Position numbers and translations under genes: made by a program. The notes beneath the pieces are model-generated. The model ran no database searches. It saw only the letters and a list, made by a program, of their open reading frames with translations, and had not been told where the DNA came from. A DNA stretch of 64,000 nt, from contig NC_063049.1 in NCBI RefSeq assembly GCF_018812025.1, forward strand, positions 32,056,447 through 32,120,446. Direction: 5' to 3'. Shown piece by piece: positions 1-11,259 of this stretch (positions are counted from its first letter, which is position 1; each line of letters starts with the position of its first letter). This DNA is from Megalobrama amblycephala. Its lineage: Eukaryota > Chordata > Actinopteri > Cypriniformes > Xenocyprididae.

Positions 1-360
1 CTTGAGTGAACACTCCTGTTTGCCAAATCTGAGCCACAGCAATGCCACATGTCAGCCAAAAGCAAAGAAATAAACCAGAATTGGACCTTATCTGAGCCAC
101 AAAATCTTCAAATATTATTTATAGAATCATCTTAACACTAAAAAGCCTGTTAAAAAGCAGAATCACTGAAGGAAAAACAGAAAACACAAAAACATTAAGA
201 ATCAGCACATGAATCTCAACAATGGTGACAATCAAAAGTGTCATGCCAAAATACATGCTTGGAACAATAGTACAAAACTCCCAGCATGTATCACAGCAGG
301 TTTAGTTTGAAGTCACCATCATTGTGATCAGTGTTTACTTTAGTTGTACAGTTTGACTCT
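1..360. other. Noncoding sequence, nothing recognised
   Basis: AT-rich sequence with no frame, splice pattern or repeat I can name. Confidence 0.5.
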
Positions 361-363
361 TGA

Positions 364-928
364 CTATGGGGCTCTTTACACAACACCACTTTCAACTTAA
401 AACAGACAACTTTTTGTGTGTTTTGGCTCCTCATTTACACGACAATGGTGTTTTGGTTACCTGGAAATGCAAACTTTTGAAAACGGGTTTCAAAGTGGAC
501 ATTTTGCAAACAATGGTGTTATCATTTCCTTGTAAACTGCAAAAATGTGTATCTGTGAAAAATGGTGACATCTTGCACATGCGTATTACATGTTTAGTCC
601 ATCCACATTATTTTTCAAGCGGAAATAAGGTGTTTTCTGTGAATGTGCCGCTTTTATTAGCCGCCATAGGGAAATAAATAGAAGAATATCAATGTGCAGA
701 AAAATAAGGTGCATAGGCATGCGCGTTTCTGTAAAAGAATGTGTATATATGCATGCGCATAGTCTTTCTTTACAAAGTAACGTTGCTAACTACTTGTCTG
801 GCATGTATAATACAGCATTTTTAGTCATTTGCGTGGATCCGTGTGAACGGGGATAGTTTTAATAACGTTTTCATCTGTACAAAGAAAAAAACGTTTCCGT
901 TTTTTGTCGTGTAAATGTACCCTTAGTG
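364..928. mobile_element. MITE-like repeat with GTGTAAATGTACCC-type end
   Basis: Both flanks read towards each other with motifs for 'TTTACACGAC' (TTTACACGACAATGGTGTTT near 433; rightward GTCGTGTAAATGTACCC near 908-924). The inside has several AAAACGG/ACGTTTCCG-type motifs. This is the style of a common fish inverted-repeat element, but I cannot fix the ends or see a clean target duplication. Confidence 0.5.
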
Positions 929-1407
929 ATAGTTTTTCTCTTGCTGCTGAAATTATGTTAGCTGTGGCAAAAATACAAAGGCAAAGTCTGCTCAGGTGAT
1001 GTTGACAACTTGATGAAGAAGAGGTTGTCATCATCAGTGCTTCATGAGGCTTCAGTTGCCCATCATTACTAACCGCCCCGCTCTGAGTGGACTCAAACAT
1101 GGATCACCAGCGGGTAGGCGGGCATGCTAAAAAAAACCTGACATCTCGTAATTGAACATAACCGACTGACATGAAGATCACTGAAACCTCGTAATGGAAC
1201 AAAACTGACACTGAAAAACAACCGTCATTGAAATCTTGTCACAAAACAAAACCAACAGTTTAAATCGTTTCAAACTTGACTGTCATTGAAATCTCATAAA
1301 GGAATAAAACTGACCATTATTGAGATCTTTTAATGGAACAAAACCGACCATCATTGAGATCTCATAACTGAGCAAAACCAACCATCACTGAGATCTCATA
1401 GCAGAAC

Positions 1408-1845
1408 TGTCACAGCCACCAGCACTTGCACTCCATTTACCAGCATCCCTCCGGTTCCTCACCTGCACTCACTCACTAATAACCTGCACCTGCAAGTCAT
1501 TAACTCCCTATTCAGCACTCCCTATTTAAGCAGTCACTTTCCTCACCACAGTTGTCTGGTCTCGTCTATGGATAGCACAAAGTCATATGAACCTTGGACT
1601 ACTTACCTGCTACTTACCTGAGCCATCCAGATCTTCCTTCATCCGTGTTCCATCGTCTGTTCTTCTTCCTGTGTTGATCCTTTCCTGCAAAGAGACATTA
1701 CCCCATTACTATTTAAGCTAAGTGACTATTTAACATGCTTGTGTCCATTCTCACCTGCATGATCCATCTGCCAGTTTCCATGCCTCTGTTTTCAATAAAC
1801 AACCTGTTTCACACTTACCTGCCTGCCTCCGTCTGTGTCCTGACA
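1408..1845 (+). mobile_element. Solo LTR of an LTR retrotransposon
   Basis: 438 bp running from TGTCACAGCC to GTCCTGACA, bounded by the 5-bp duplication AGAAC (1403-1407 and 1846-1850). It has a TATTTAAG box near 1523, an AATAAA at 1794-1799 and no coding frame. TG...CA ends, a 5-bp duplication and the poly(A) signal near the 3' end are the marks of an LTR left by recombination. The Ty3 or other class is not decided. Confidence 0.88.
1794..1799 (+). terminator. AATAAA poly(A) signal inside the solo LTR
   Basis: TTCAATAAACAACC, about 46 bp before the LTR end, the usual place for the R/U5 signal. Confidence 0.7.
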
Positions 1846-2197
1846 AGAACAAAACCGTCATTAAAATCTTGTTAGGGGAAAAAAAAACCAATTGGCATTG
1901 CAGTCTTGTAATGGAAAAAAAATGTCTGTTATAAAGGAGCAAAATCAAATGTCATTGAAATCTCATAATGGAACAAAACCAACTGTCAATAAAATCTTGT
2001 AAAAGAACAAAACTTACTTTATTGAGATCTCGTAACTGAACAAATGATTGACAATGAAAACCGACTGTCATTGAAATCTTGTGATGGAACAAAACCGACC
2101 ATCTTTGAAATCTTGTAATGAAACAAAACTGACAGTTTGATTTGTTAACTGACCCATTTAATTCTCATAACAGAACCAAACCTGTCATGAGATCTAG

Positions 2198-2689
2198 CAA
2201 AGACTATAGAATAACACGAGACATGTCACTTGTATTGTTTTGAATGGGAGAAAGTGAAACGCGCAATATGGCGGAATAAGTCCCGCCTTCTAAAAAATAA
2301 GAGCCAATCACCGACTGGGAAAGTCATCGCGTCACTGCAGCGGCCGTTAGAAGCACCGGTTTCTATAGAAACAGTCAGACGCGCGCCTCCGAAATGAGGC
2401 ACAGGAGACGCGCATTTACGTCTGCGCATGCGCATTAGCTTGATCCAGCCTGAAAAATACCGGGGTTTTTTGTCATGATTCGAGCATTTGGAAAACAAAT
2501 TATGAGACAGTTGTTGTTTGATTTGATTGGTGGTTTCAAATATGAAATTTAATCGTAAGGTTGTTGAACAGTTTTGGAGAATTTGATGTTTCCCCATTCA
2601 AAGAGATAGGAGCTGCATGATGCCCAGGATGCCCAAGAGGCGTTTCAAAGATGGCCGCCGAGTGAAATGACTTGTCTTAAAGGGACTTT
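2198..2689 (+). mobile_element. CAAAG-end non-autonomous element, copy 1
   Basis: 492 bp from CAAAGACTATAG to AAAGGGACTTT, with the perfect 8-bp duplication AGATCTAG on both sides (2190-2197, 2690-2697). Near the two ends it has AATATGGCGG and AAGATGGCCGCC. It is GC-rich in the middle (GCGCGCC, CGCATGCGC), unlike its surroundings. Copies 2 and 3 are at 46173 and 58740. Eight-bp duplications point to hAT. Confidence 0.85.
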
Positions 2690-3020
2690 AGATCTAGTAA
2701 AGGACCAAAATCAACCATCGTTGAAATTTCGTAAAGAAACAAAACCGACCGTCTTTGAAATCTCATAAAGGAACAAAGGAAAAAAACCAACTGTCATTGA
2801 GATCTTGAAAAGAAATAAAACCAACCATCATTGAACTCCTCATAACGAAACAAAACTGACCGTCTTTGAAATCTCGTAATGGAGAAAAAATAAAAACAAC
2901 CATCGTTGAGATCTCATAATGGAACAAAACCGACCGTCATTGAAATCTCATAATGGAACAAAGCTGATCGTCATTGAAATCTTGTAAACAAATTAAATCA
3001 ACCGACAATGAAAACCACCA

Positions 3021-6000
3021 ATCAATAAAATCGTCAAAGCCTGACTGGCTTGGTTTGGTTTTGTGAGCTCAAAACTAATCTCATAACCCTGAGTTTACCA
3101 CCATCATGGTGCGAGACCCTGAGTGTACATCACATTTCACCTTAAAGTGTGTCTGTTGAATGAATTAACTTTTCATTTAAACCTTTCATCTGCGATTCGT
3201 TTCACATTTTCATTTTAGAGGGGTCTTTATTTTTAATGATGGCATAAACATCAGACTCTAACTTTAATGTACTTTGAATGAAGCAATTAATTTTAAATGT
3301 GATTATTTCAGCTAGTTAAGCACAGTGTGACAATACATAATAAGGGCTTTAAATATCCATCAAATTGCAACACCTAGGACATGCCAAGCAGTATGTTTAA
3401 TTAAATATTATTAAATTAAATATATAATATCCTAAAAATATAGTGTGATCAGTATAAACATTTATAACCAAATTAAATACATTTCTGTTTCCAATTTGCA
3501 CCCTTCTTGAGGAGTACTCAAGAGTCTCAAGTGCTATTTTGATTGACTGTGATATTGTGATAAATTCAACTCGGTTATGTCAGAAGAGACTGGGATTTTA
3601 ATTGCTGTCATTTTCCTCCCTAAAAAATGAGGGGTGACTTGTGACTGCTGGTTAGCACATATGCTGTGCAAACTGTTTTTCATTTCTGCTTTGCAAGGAC
3701 CAGATGTTGTCCCATTCTATCCCTGAACCTCCATCAATGAATTGACATTTCTTCTGCATACAGTGCTTTTTTGAGGGGTGCCATATCTGTTTAAAGACTT
3801 CTTAATTAATGATTTTGTTCATTAGCACAGAAAATCTTACACACCTAAGAGAAATCACACCTAAAAAAATCTGTATGGAGATATTTAACCAACCAAGGCC
3901 CATTGGAGAACATGCCTTTGGCAACATTTCTAAAAAATGATATTGCGTTCCTAGCACGTTTTGCAACACTTTCAAAGTGAGTGTCATTAAAAGTGTTTAA
4001 AAGTGCATGAATCTGGCACCCTTAACCTAACCAACAGTGTTAAAAAAAGCGAACGTGCGGAAAAGCACATTTGCTGAGGCAACAATGCACTTTAGCTTGC
4101 TTCTATGAGTTTTTCAGCTCTTTTATCACGATTTGTGTTTCATGGGACTCATACTGGGGCGTTCTGTATCACAAGTGCAATGCTGTACAACTGAGTATCA
4201 AAAAAGCTATACATATGGACCTGGTCAAGCTAGTCATAATAGTTTACAAATTGTGCAGTATGGTAAAAATGTTTTGAGGTCATGTGAAAGCATGCAAAAA
4301 TAAGTGTTTATTAATAACAGATAATCTGCCCCTGTAATCATAATTTGTGTGAAAGGGAATAAAGTTTGTCTACATAGTAATTTTAATTGTAAACTGCAGT
4401 GAATTTATGTATAGGTATGTTTTTTGCATAAGTGTAGGTGGAGGCTATTTTTTTTTTTTTTTTTTTTTTTGTTTATCCATTGAGCCAAGATACTGTCAGA
4501 AAACAGAGTTTTCATTCTTGTTTGAAAAATTGCTTTAAGCTATATGACATTTGTATGACAGCACTGCCTGTTTTAATTTACAGAGATAACAAATGTGTTG
4601 CAGATTTATTGTGCTGTGATTAATAGATTCGGTAAGTTTGTTGTGCTAATTAGTTAAATCAGCCAACATTAATGATATATGACACCCAAAATGAATACAT
4701 ACTCAAAACTCCCAGAAAGAACAGTCAGTTGGACATATTCATGTTCTGGCAACTTTGTGTTTCAAAGAAATTAGTATCGTTTTTAGAGATACAGTCACTA
4801 CAAAACTCCCAAGAAATCCTCAGGTGTTTCTTGGCTTTTGCGACAGTCATTCTCTTCCATTAGTGAGATGGGTGTTTACAGTAATTACAGAGAACAAGGT
4901 CTCTCATTCTCAAAGGCAAGAGCGTTTAGACAGACTTCTGATTGGCTGCCAGTGAGAACATTACAGCCTCCTCACACATAGACAGAAATCAATGGTGGGG
5001 AGATTGTGCTAAGAATTTATGCTGGCAATTCTATCTGCAACAAGGTGTTATTTTAAATGGCATATACAGTAACAGTATATACTTGTTGGTAATGACCTGA
5101 ATTTGAAGTGTTTGGTATAGGAGTAAGTGGTCTGATGTCTTCAGCAGAATTTAGATGGGAAAATATTATTACATAAAATTGAAATCTGCCAATTTAACAC
5201 CAAAAAAAAAAAAGATAAAAAATGAATTCTGACCCCTTACCTGGAATTTTCCTACCATCAGAGTAATTCAGTCTTAAAGTAAACGTAACTTAACGTAAAT
5301 CCTGTTTTTGTCTACATTAAGTCTCAAGGCATGCAACTTGAAACAGTATCTTAAAACATGCATAGTACATGGTGCTGTATAACAGAGAGATTGACAATGA
5401 CCAAAGACAGCAGTACAATAAACAATGACAAATAATAACAAATAATCAGTCAAATAAAATTATTTTTGTCATGACAACTCTTGGGGTGTTTTCGCATGTT
5501 AATGGGTACGACAATGCTGATATATTTGGTCTTGGCGGAATAGTTCTGCTATGCTGCTGCTGCAAAGCAAGTATGAGACTTGCTACTGCCATTACATACA
5601 TGACACATGAATTAACCCTACAGATCTACACAGGTGGAGCTGGGGAAGGTGGAGGGTTTCTGAAAGCGCACTGCACTGCAATAGCAAATGCTGACCAAGC
5701 ATTTGAAGGTTGAGCATGTAAGCTCATTGGTTCCTGCTGTATCAGTAGCCAATCAGCTGTGCACTACAGAGAATTATGTCATTGCAAGCAGGTTGAGTTA
5801 AGGACCTTTTAGCCTGTGCCATTTGGAGTTTTGTGACAGAACTTAGTATAAATTAAATATAGTGCAGATGTGTGTCTTCCACAATAATGTAATGTGTTTG
5901 AATCATTGGGGAACTTTTCTCAGCAAATATTGATATATCTGGGGTATTATGATTATTTGATTAGTTAATCAGCAGTATTTCAGAAAATATAGTTTTTTTT

Positions 6001-6788
6001 TAATGTGTTAAACTATTTGAATTTGCACTTAGAGGAAATAGAGGAATTTCTCTTTAGAGAGCCCAACTTATCCATAATCACTACAACCCCCTACAACAAA
6101 CAACCTTGAGAAAAAAATCAATTTTAATTGGTTGTGTTGACAAACTTCCTCTCTTGACATTGGTTTGATGGTTTCAATCAAAGACAGTGAAACTCCTTCT
6201 GTTTCAACTGCATCCGAGGGAGCACTTGAGGGTATGTGTACCATGATGAAAAGTTGATCATAAATAGCATCGAAGACAAATATGATAAACATGCATTGAA
6301 GACGATATAAAGACTTTTCAGGTAGCTCCAGGAGTGACTCAAAAAGTTGTTAAATTACAGACTGACATGAGTATAGAGAATCAGGACATGTGCACAGTCA
6401 ATCAGAGCATGTCAGTTCATCAGCACTAACAACCCAGGACTATGATGAGGTACTAAATTAAGACTCCAGTACAAGATTCCACCTACACTTATCAGCTTCT
6501 CTGTTTCCCAGCATTGATAGAATTCGGAAAATCAATCTATGTCACCAAATTCACTAAAAACATCACCAACAGCAACAATGTTATCATGCTCCCAATAGGG
6601 GGTGCACTGATTCCCCATCACAGAACCAGGAGGGTTCTTGGGCTCTTACATAAATCAATACATAAAACAACTTGTTACTACCAACCTAACTTCTATCTTT
6701 TTGCTGACTCTAAAATTATGTGTATTTAAAAAAACAAAAACAAACAAAACAGTAAAACAGAAAACTCTGCAAATGGACAGCATTAATG
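3021..6788. other. Noncoding, no gene seen
   Basis: AT-rich sequence with a poly-T run at 4449-4470 and short frames that look random. No splice pattern, domain or conserved motif was recognised. Confidence 0.6.
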
Positions 6789-6791
6789 TCT

Positions 6792-7066
6792 TAAGTTCAG
6801 CCAAAAATAAAAATTCTCTCATCATTTATTCACTCTCATGCCATAAAACCCATTTATGCCATTATGTCTTTCTTCTATTGAACATAAAAGATATGTTGAG
6901 ATATGTCTCAAAACATAGTTTGTCGATGCAATGGACGTCAGTGGTCACCCAAACTGTTTGGTTGCCAACATTCTTCAAAATATCTTTTGTAAATAAAGTA
7001 AATGAAGACAGAGTGTTCGTTTTTGTTTTGTTTTTGTTTTGTTTTTTGGTAAACTATCCCTTTCAA
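6792..7066. repeat. Worn copy of a TTAAAGGGATAGTTCACCC-type MITE
   Basis: Opens with AGTTCAGCCAAAAATAAAAA and closes with GGTAAACTATCCCTTTCAA. Inside are the usual TTCACTCTCATGCC and ATTCTTCAAAATATCTT blocks of this very common cyprinid repeat family. The left end is eroded. Confidence 0.75.
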
Positions 7067-8236
7067 GTCAAAATGATTTTTTTTTTTTTTTTTGCAACCC
7101 ATTTTCTATCTGTAATTGCCATCATGTTTTTGATTAAAACTGGAAATTCAATAAGAAAAAATGTAGATAGGAACTTTATTTTATCTATCGCTGAATTGAC
7201 TGAATTATGAAAAGTGGACATTATGTACCAGAATGAAACCAGAATGAATAAAGTTTGCTCAAACAATGCCTAAATAGCTGGTTATTTGTTAATATTATGA
7301 ATGTCAATGCAAAATAAGTTTTTTGTTTTTTTTCAAAGGACGAATTAATTACTACGAAATAAGTATTTGATTAAGGGATTATGAAGACTTCAAAGACTAA
7401 CTTTTGGAGTAAAATGCACTAATGAATCTTTCACAATAATAGCAGGAATGTGCATGAAAAAAGACAACAATTTCAACTTACTAGTTTTAGGCTGAATGAG
7501 TTTGCAGGTTATTATCCTTACATAACATAAGGTTATTATTACATAACCAGTCGACTCCCCTTCAACAATCTAATTATCCCCTGTCACTGTCCTTTTGTCT
7601 TCCTTTTCCTTTTTCATATTCCCTGTCCATTTTCCCCCAGTTCACTTAAATCCCTTATTTAATTTATTTTCATTGTCTCTCTCTCTCTCACTCACACACA
7701 AAGATGAGGCAAAGAGTCAAAGGGCTAAAGGCAGATGACTAGAAATCTATTATGTTTGTTTTGGCGCAGTGATGGACAACAGCAGCCAACACATGAGTGC
7801 CAGCACACACTCCAGACACTGGCTGCTGGAATGAAAATGAAGCTGAGCTGTGCGTGACTCTGTGGGTGTGGTTTATAAACTTAATTGACAACAGTACTGA
7901 TACCCAGACTCCAATAACATGTCATATAGCTTCCATAAACAACAAACAATAAGTTTATATTGAATAGCCTGATTGATATTTTAGAGATGACTTTTCCTCC
8001 TAAGCTACTTTGTCTATTTTTGGTTTGTCAAAGAAAACCACAAGCCACAAGTACGGTCAACTATTGTGCGTCTCTGAGCAATACACGATTCCTGTGTCAT
8101 GTAGTGGACTCTTATTTTGAAGTGCATTTTCTGTTCCCTTTCCTGTTTATTTCCTGTTTGCCTTTGTTTCTGTCAATCGGCAACCTCCCTGTTTCTCTTA
8201 AAGCCAATACCGAAGTGACTTAAACTGCAATTCATC
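7067..8236. other. Noncoding, no gene seen
   Basis: Contains a poly-T run (7078-7093) and a CT/CA microsatellite near 7674-7702. The stretch 7720-7880 is less AT-rich and non-repetitive, so it could be a conserved noncoding piece, but nothing in it shows function directly. Confidence 0.5.
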
Positions 8237-8672
8237 GACTGGCCGCTAGGGACAGGCTCTAAAAGAGAGTAGAATCTCATTGAGGCCCATGTTAAAATGC
8301 CCAGCTTTACAGCAGAAAAAAAACATGTTTACAGCCTGGTACAAATTGTGGTTTTGGTCTATTTAGCTCATTTTGTCCTTCATGACAACTGTGAGGCGGG
8401 TGAATTTTTTTTTATAACTCATCAGTTTAAATTATATTAAGCCTTAAAGTTCTGCATAATTATGGGCGCGGCCAGGTGGATTGCTACTGCTGTCACCACT
8501 AGCTGTTTGTCTGTTGCCGTCAGCTCCACCCACTTCCCGCCTCTTTGCCCATTTTCTGTTATTTGGGAGTGAGAAGCGATGGCAATGGCCAGCTTTAGGT
8601 TTCAAAAATGCTCTTCAGAAACCTACGGGTGACGTCACGGACACTACATCCATATTTTTTTATGGTTTCTGT
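8237..8672. repeat. Fragment of a common fish repeat ('TGGCCGCTAGGGACAGG' type)
   Basis: Begins GACTGGCCGCTAGGGACAGG and ends CACGGACACTACATCCATAT. These pieces recall a widespread teleost interspersed element. Assigned from memory of the motif style only. Confidence 0.45.
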
Positions 8673-8929
8673 AGATGTCTTGTTTGTTACTATAGTGATT
8701 AATCTGTTTCAGATGTGCCTTGTTAACCTTTTGTTATACTCTGTATATATTCCCTTTTTGTCGGCTGTTGTCTTTGCATGTTATGTGAAGCTGTTTCTTT
8801 TTTCATTTCTGTCCTTTGGATTATGTTGTGGTTTAGTTCATGTTCCTGGTTTTGAGCCTATATTTGGATTGTCTTTGTTTTGTCTCCTATAAATATTGTA
8901 GCATATAGTAGCCTATAATAGTGGAGTTT

Positions 8930-9009
8930 TCGTTCTTGATTGAATCAGTGTTTTTGAATGAATCGGTTGAGTGATTTAGTCGTGACTCACTTACTTTGTC
9001 TATTTTTAC
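8930..9009. repeat. Left part of an 'AATCGGTTGA' repeat split by the hAT element
   Basis: GAATGAATCGGTTGAGTGAT here is matched by AACGAATCGGTTGAGCGAAA at about 11174 on the other side of the 9018-11069 element, so one older repeat seems to have been the insertion site. Confidence 0.55.
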
Positions 9010-9017
9010 TCTATCAG

Positions 9018-11069
9018 CAGGGGCGGATCTAGAAAATTATTTATAGGGTGGCAAAGGGGTGGCAACACCAAAGCAAGCACCCATGCATAGTTTTTGGAGA
9101 TTTATGGCCTGACATACACAATTGTGTTCACAAACATTGCATTACCAAAATAAATAACAAGATTTTAATATCCATCATGGCACCAAGTAAAGGCACTATA
9201 TGAAAAACATCAACAGATTTAAAATGAGTCTGACCTTGTATCACTAAAGGAGATGAGCAGTTTTATTAATATTACATAGGTTACTTCAATGGCATAAATC
9301 ACATGTTTTAGTGCAAGTTAAAGAGCAACAAAAACTTGTTTTTTGCAAACAATTTTTGAGTTTCTGTTGTTAACAGATGTCACATGTGGATGTCAATGTG
9401 TTCTAACGCAGTGATTGTGCACTGCACCTCAAGAGGGAAATTCAGAATAACAGAATGTCTGTGTGTGTTCACCCAGAACAGCCTATCAACTACATACTCT
9501 AGCAACACCCCAGCAATTGCAGCAAGAGCCTAGCAACCACCCAGAATCTCCTAGCAACCACCTAGCAACACTTTAGCAATCAGCCAGAACATCTATATTC
9601 TGGCCAAATTGACCAAACTATTTATGTTTTTTAAACAAGACTTTAAGTTGGCTTTATGACAAGCCAGCATAAATTTGTCTTTCAAACTTTTTAATCTAGT
9701 TGAAATGAAACAATTCAACATTTTCTCACAACTATATAAACACAATCTCAAAACTATCCACCAACTTGTACAAACCTCAAACTTCCAGGTCAAAATAAAA
9801 TGTTTTAGTCAAAAACTTATTCTTGTCTGACAAAATCAAACTTTGGCCTCAGATGACACACAAAACTTAACAAATACACAGACTACTGCACTGCCCAGTG
9901 AACACTAGTGAGATCAATTCATGTAACACTGTAACAAAAATACAGCTTACTGGGATTCAGGAATTATTTTGCAGCTCACTGTCTACTACACTATACAAAA
10001 ATAAATTTACAGATACAGTAAAATACAGCAATGATTTTTTTTCTTTCTTTTTTTCATTTTACTATTGTAAAGTGATCTGGCAGTAGATATGTATGAACTT
10101 GGAATGCACCACAATACAGTATACTGTCAATTACAGTAAAACTAAATTCAGCATCCTCTGCACATTTGGCCAAATTTTATTACAGTATGGTACTATAGCA
10201 GTGTATTGGTCTTCTGACACAAGCCAGTAATTTCTCAGTTCTTCAAAATACAGTATAACAAATGGCTACAGAGAAAGTTGACAATCACAAGTGTTCATAT
10301 AGTGAAATTTCCCTCATCTAAAGTACTGGTACTGTGTAAGTTTAAAACCCCTGTAAATTATTCATTCAGCTCTCTCTCAGATTTTGACAGGTGTGTGTCA
10401 TCAGTTTTGCTACCTAATGTAGTCATTGTTAAACGTTTTGAGAAATGTGTCTTAGTTTTGAGAACTGAACGAATGGTTTGGGAAACTGGGCCAACTGAAT
10501 CACTTATAATGTGTTAGCAATCGAGAAAAGCTAAAATACATTTAGATTCTTACCTAACTAGTTTCTGTGATCGGGATCTTCTTATTGATTTCATGTTACC
10601 GTTTCGTCGGATGGCAAAAAGACCTTTATCCATGATGAAATTGGAGCGGGCGGTCGGTGAATCAACTCACAAAAAATTACGAAAATTCGAGGACTTCTGA
10701 GTTAGCCGAGAAGCAGTAATTTTCCGATTCACGAACAAATGGAAAACAATTCGTAAGTGAACTTGGCTGCGCTGTGTTTTTGACTCCCAAAGAACCGGTC
10801 CATAAGAGTAATTTGTTAATGAAGCTGACTACATTGGGCGCGCTGCATGCAGCTTATTGAAAGACGTGTTTTCTTGCCATTATTTTGCAATACGCTGTCT
10901 TTTTTATGTCATCACATTGAAGCGCCGCTACTGAAAAGCAGTAGTACTTGAAACACTGCTAACATTTATATTTTATTCTCTGATAATTTTGGGGTGGCAG
11001 ATGGGGTGGCAAAGCTTTTTCTTAGGGTGGCAGTTGCCACCCCGTGCCACCCCGGTAGATCCGCCCCTG
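9018..11069. mobile_element. Non-autonomous hAT-type element, 2.05 kb
   Basis: The ends are CAGGGGCGGATCTAG and GTAGATCCGCCCCTG (inverted), flanked by the perfect 8-bp duplication TCTATCAG (9010-9017 and 11070-11077). Many GGGTGGCA motifs lie just inside both ends, as hAT transposase sites often do. No transposase frame is left; the inside has ACCACCCAGAA/TAGCAACC mini-repeats (9487-9590) and noncoding filler. The intact duplication and near-perfect ends suggest a fairly recent insertion. Confidence 0.92.
9376..9443 (+). repeat. 67-bp segment with an inverted copy at 12060-12127
   Basis: GATGTCACATGTGGATGTCA and the rest, up to TCAAGAGGGAAATT, reappear reversed at 12060-12127 with about one mismatch. 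The first copy is inside the hAT element and the second is about 1 kb outside it. Confidence 0.85.
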
Positions 11070-11259
11070 TCTATCAGTGAAAATAAATTTAAAGAAGCTA
11101 CAATCAACTGTCGCAAGTCACTGAGCAGCAAATACAGTTGTTTTTTCGGTCCCGATTGAATAGGCTATTTTTTAACGAATCGGTTGAGCGAAATAGTGTT
11201 TTGAATGAATCGATTGAATGAACGAATCAGTTACTCACTGATAAAAAACGTACTTGTCG

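Larger units (their letters stand above)
1133..3020. repeat. Degenerate 34-bp tandem repeat, interrupted twice
   Basis: The unit is about 34 bp, roughly TCATTGAGATCTCATAATGG followed by AACAAAACCGACCA. Diverged copies fill 1133-1402, 1851-2189 and 2698-3020. Between them sit a solo LTR (1408-1845) and a CAAAG-end element (2198-2689). Units vary by substitutions and small gaps, so the array is old. Confidence 0.85.

Noticed and set aside
360..677. 105-codon frame on the plus strand
   Set aside because: Falls in an inverted-repeat element, no domain or splice context.
2226..2597. 123-codon minus frame, with a related plus frame at 58989-59195
   Set aside because: Both are the same CAAAG-end transposon read in corresponding direction; similarity comes from the DNA repeat, not from a protein gene.
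6638..7210. 190-codon plus frame, the longest on the left side
   Set aside because: Low-complexity K/N/F-rich sequence across a worn MITE and a poly-T run; no recognisable fold.
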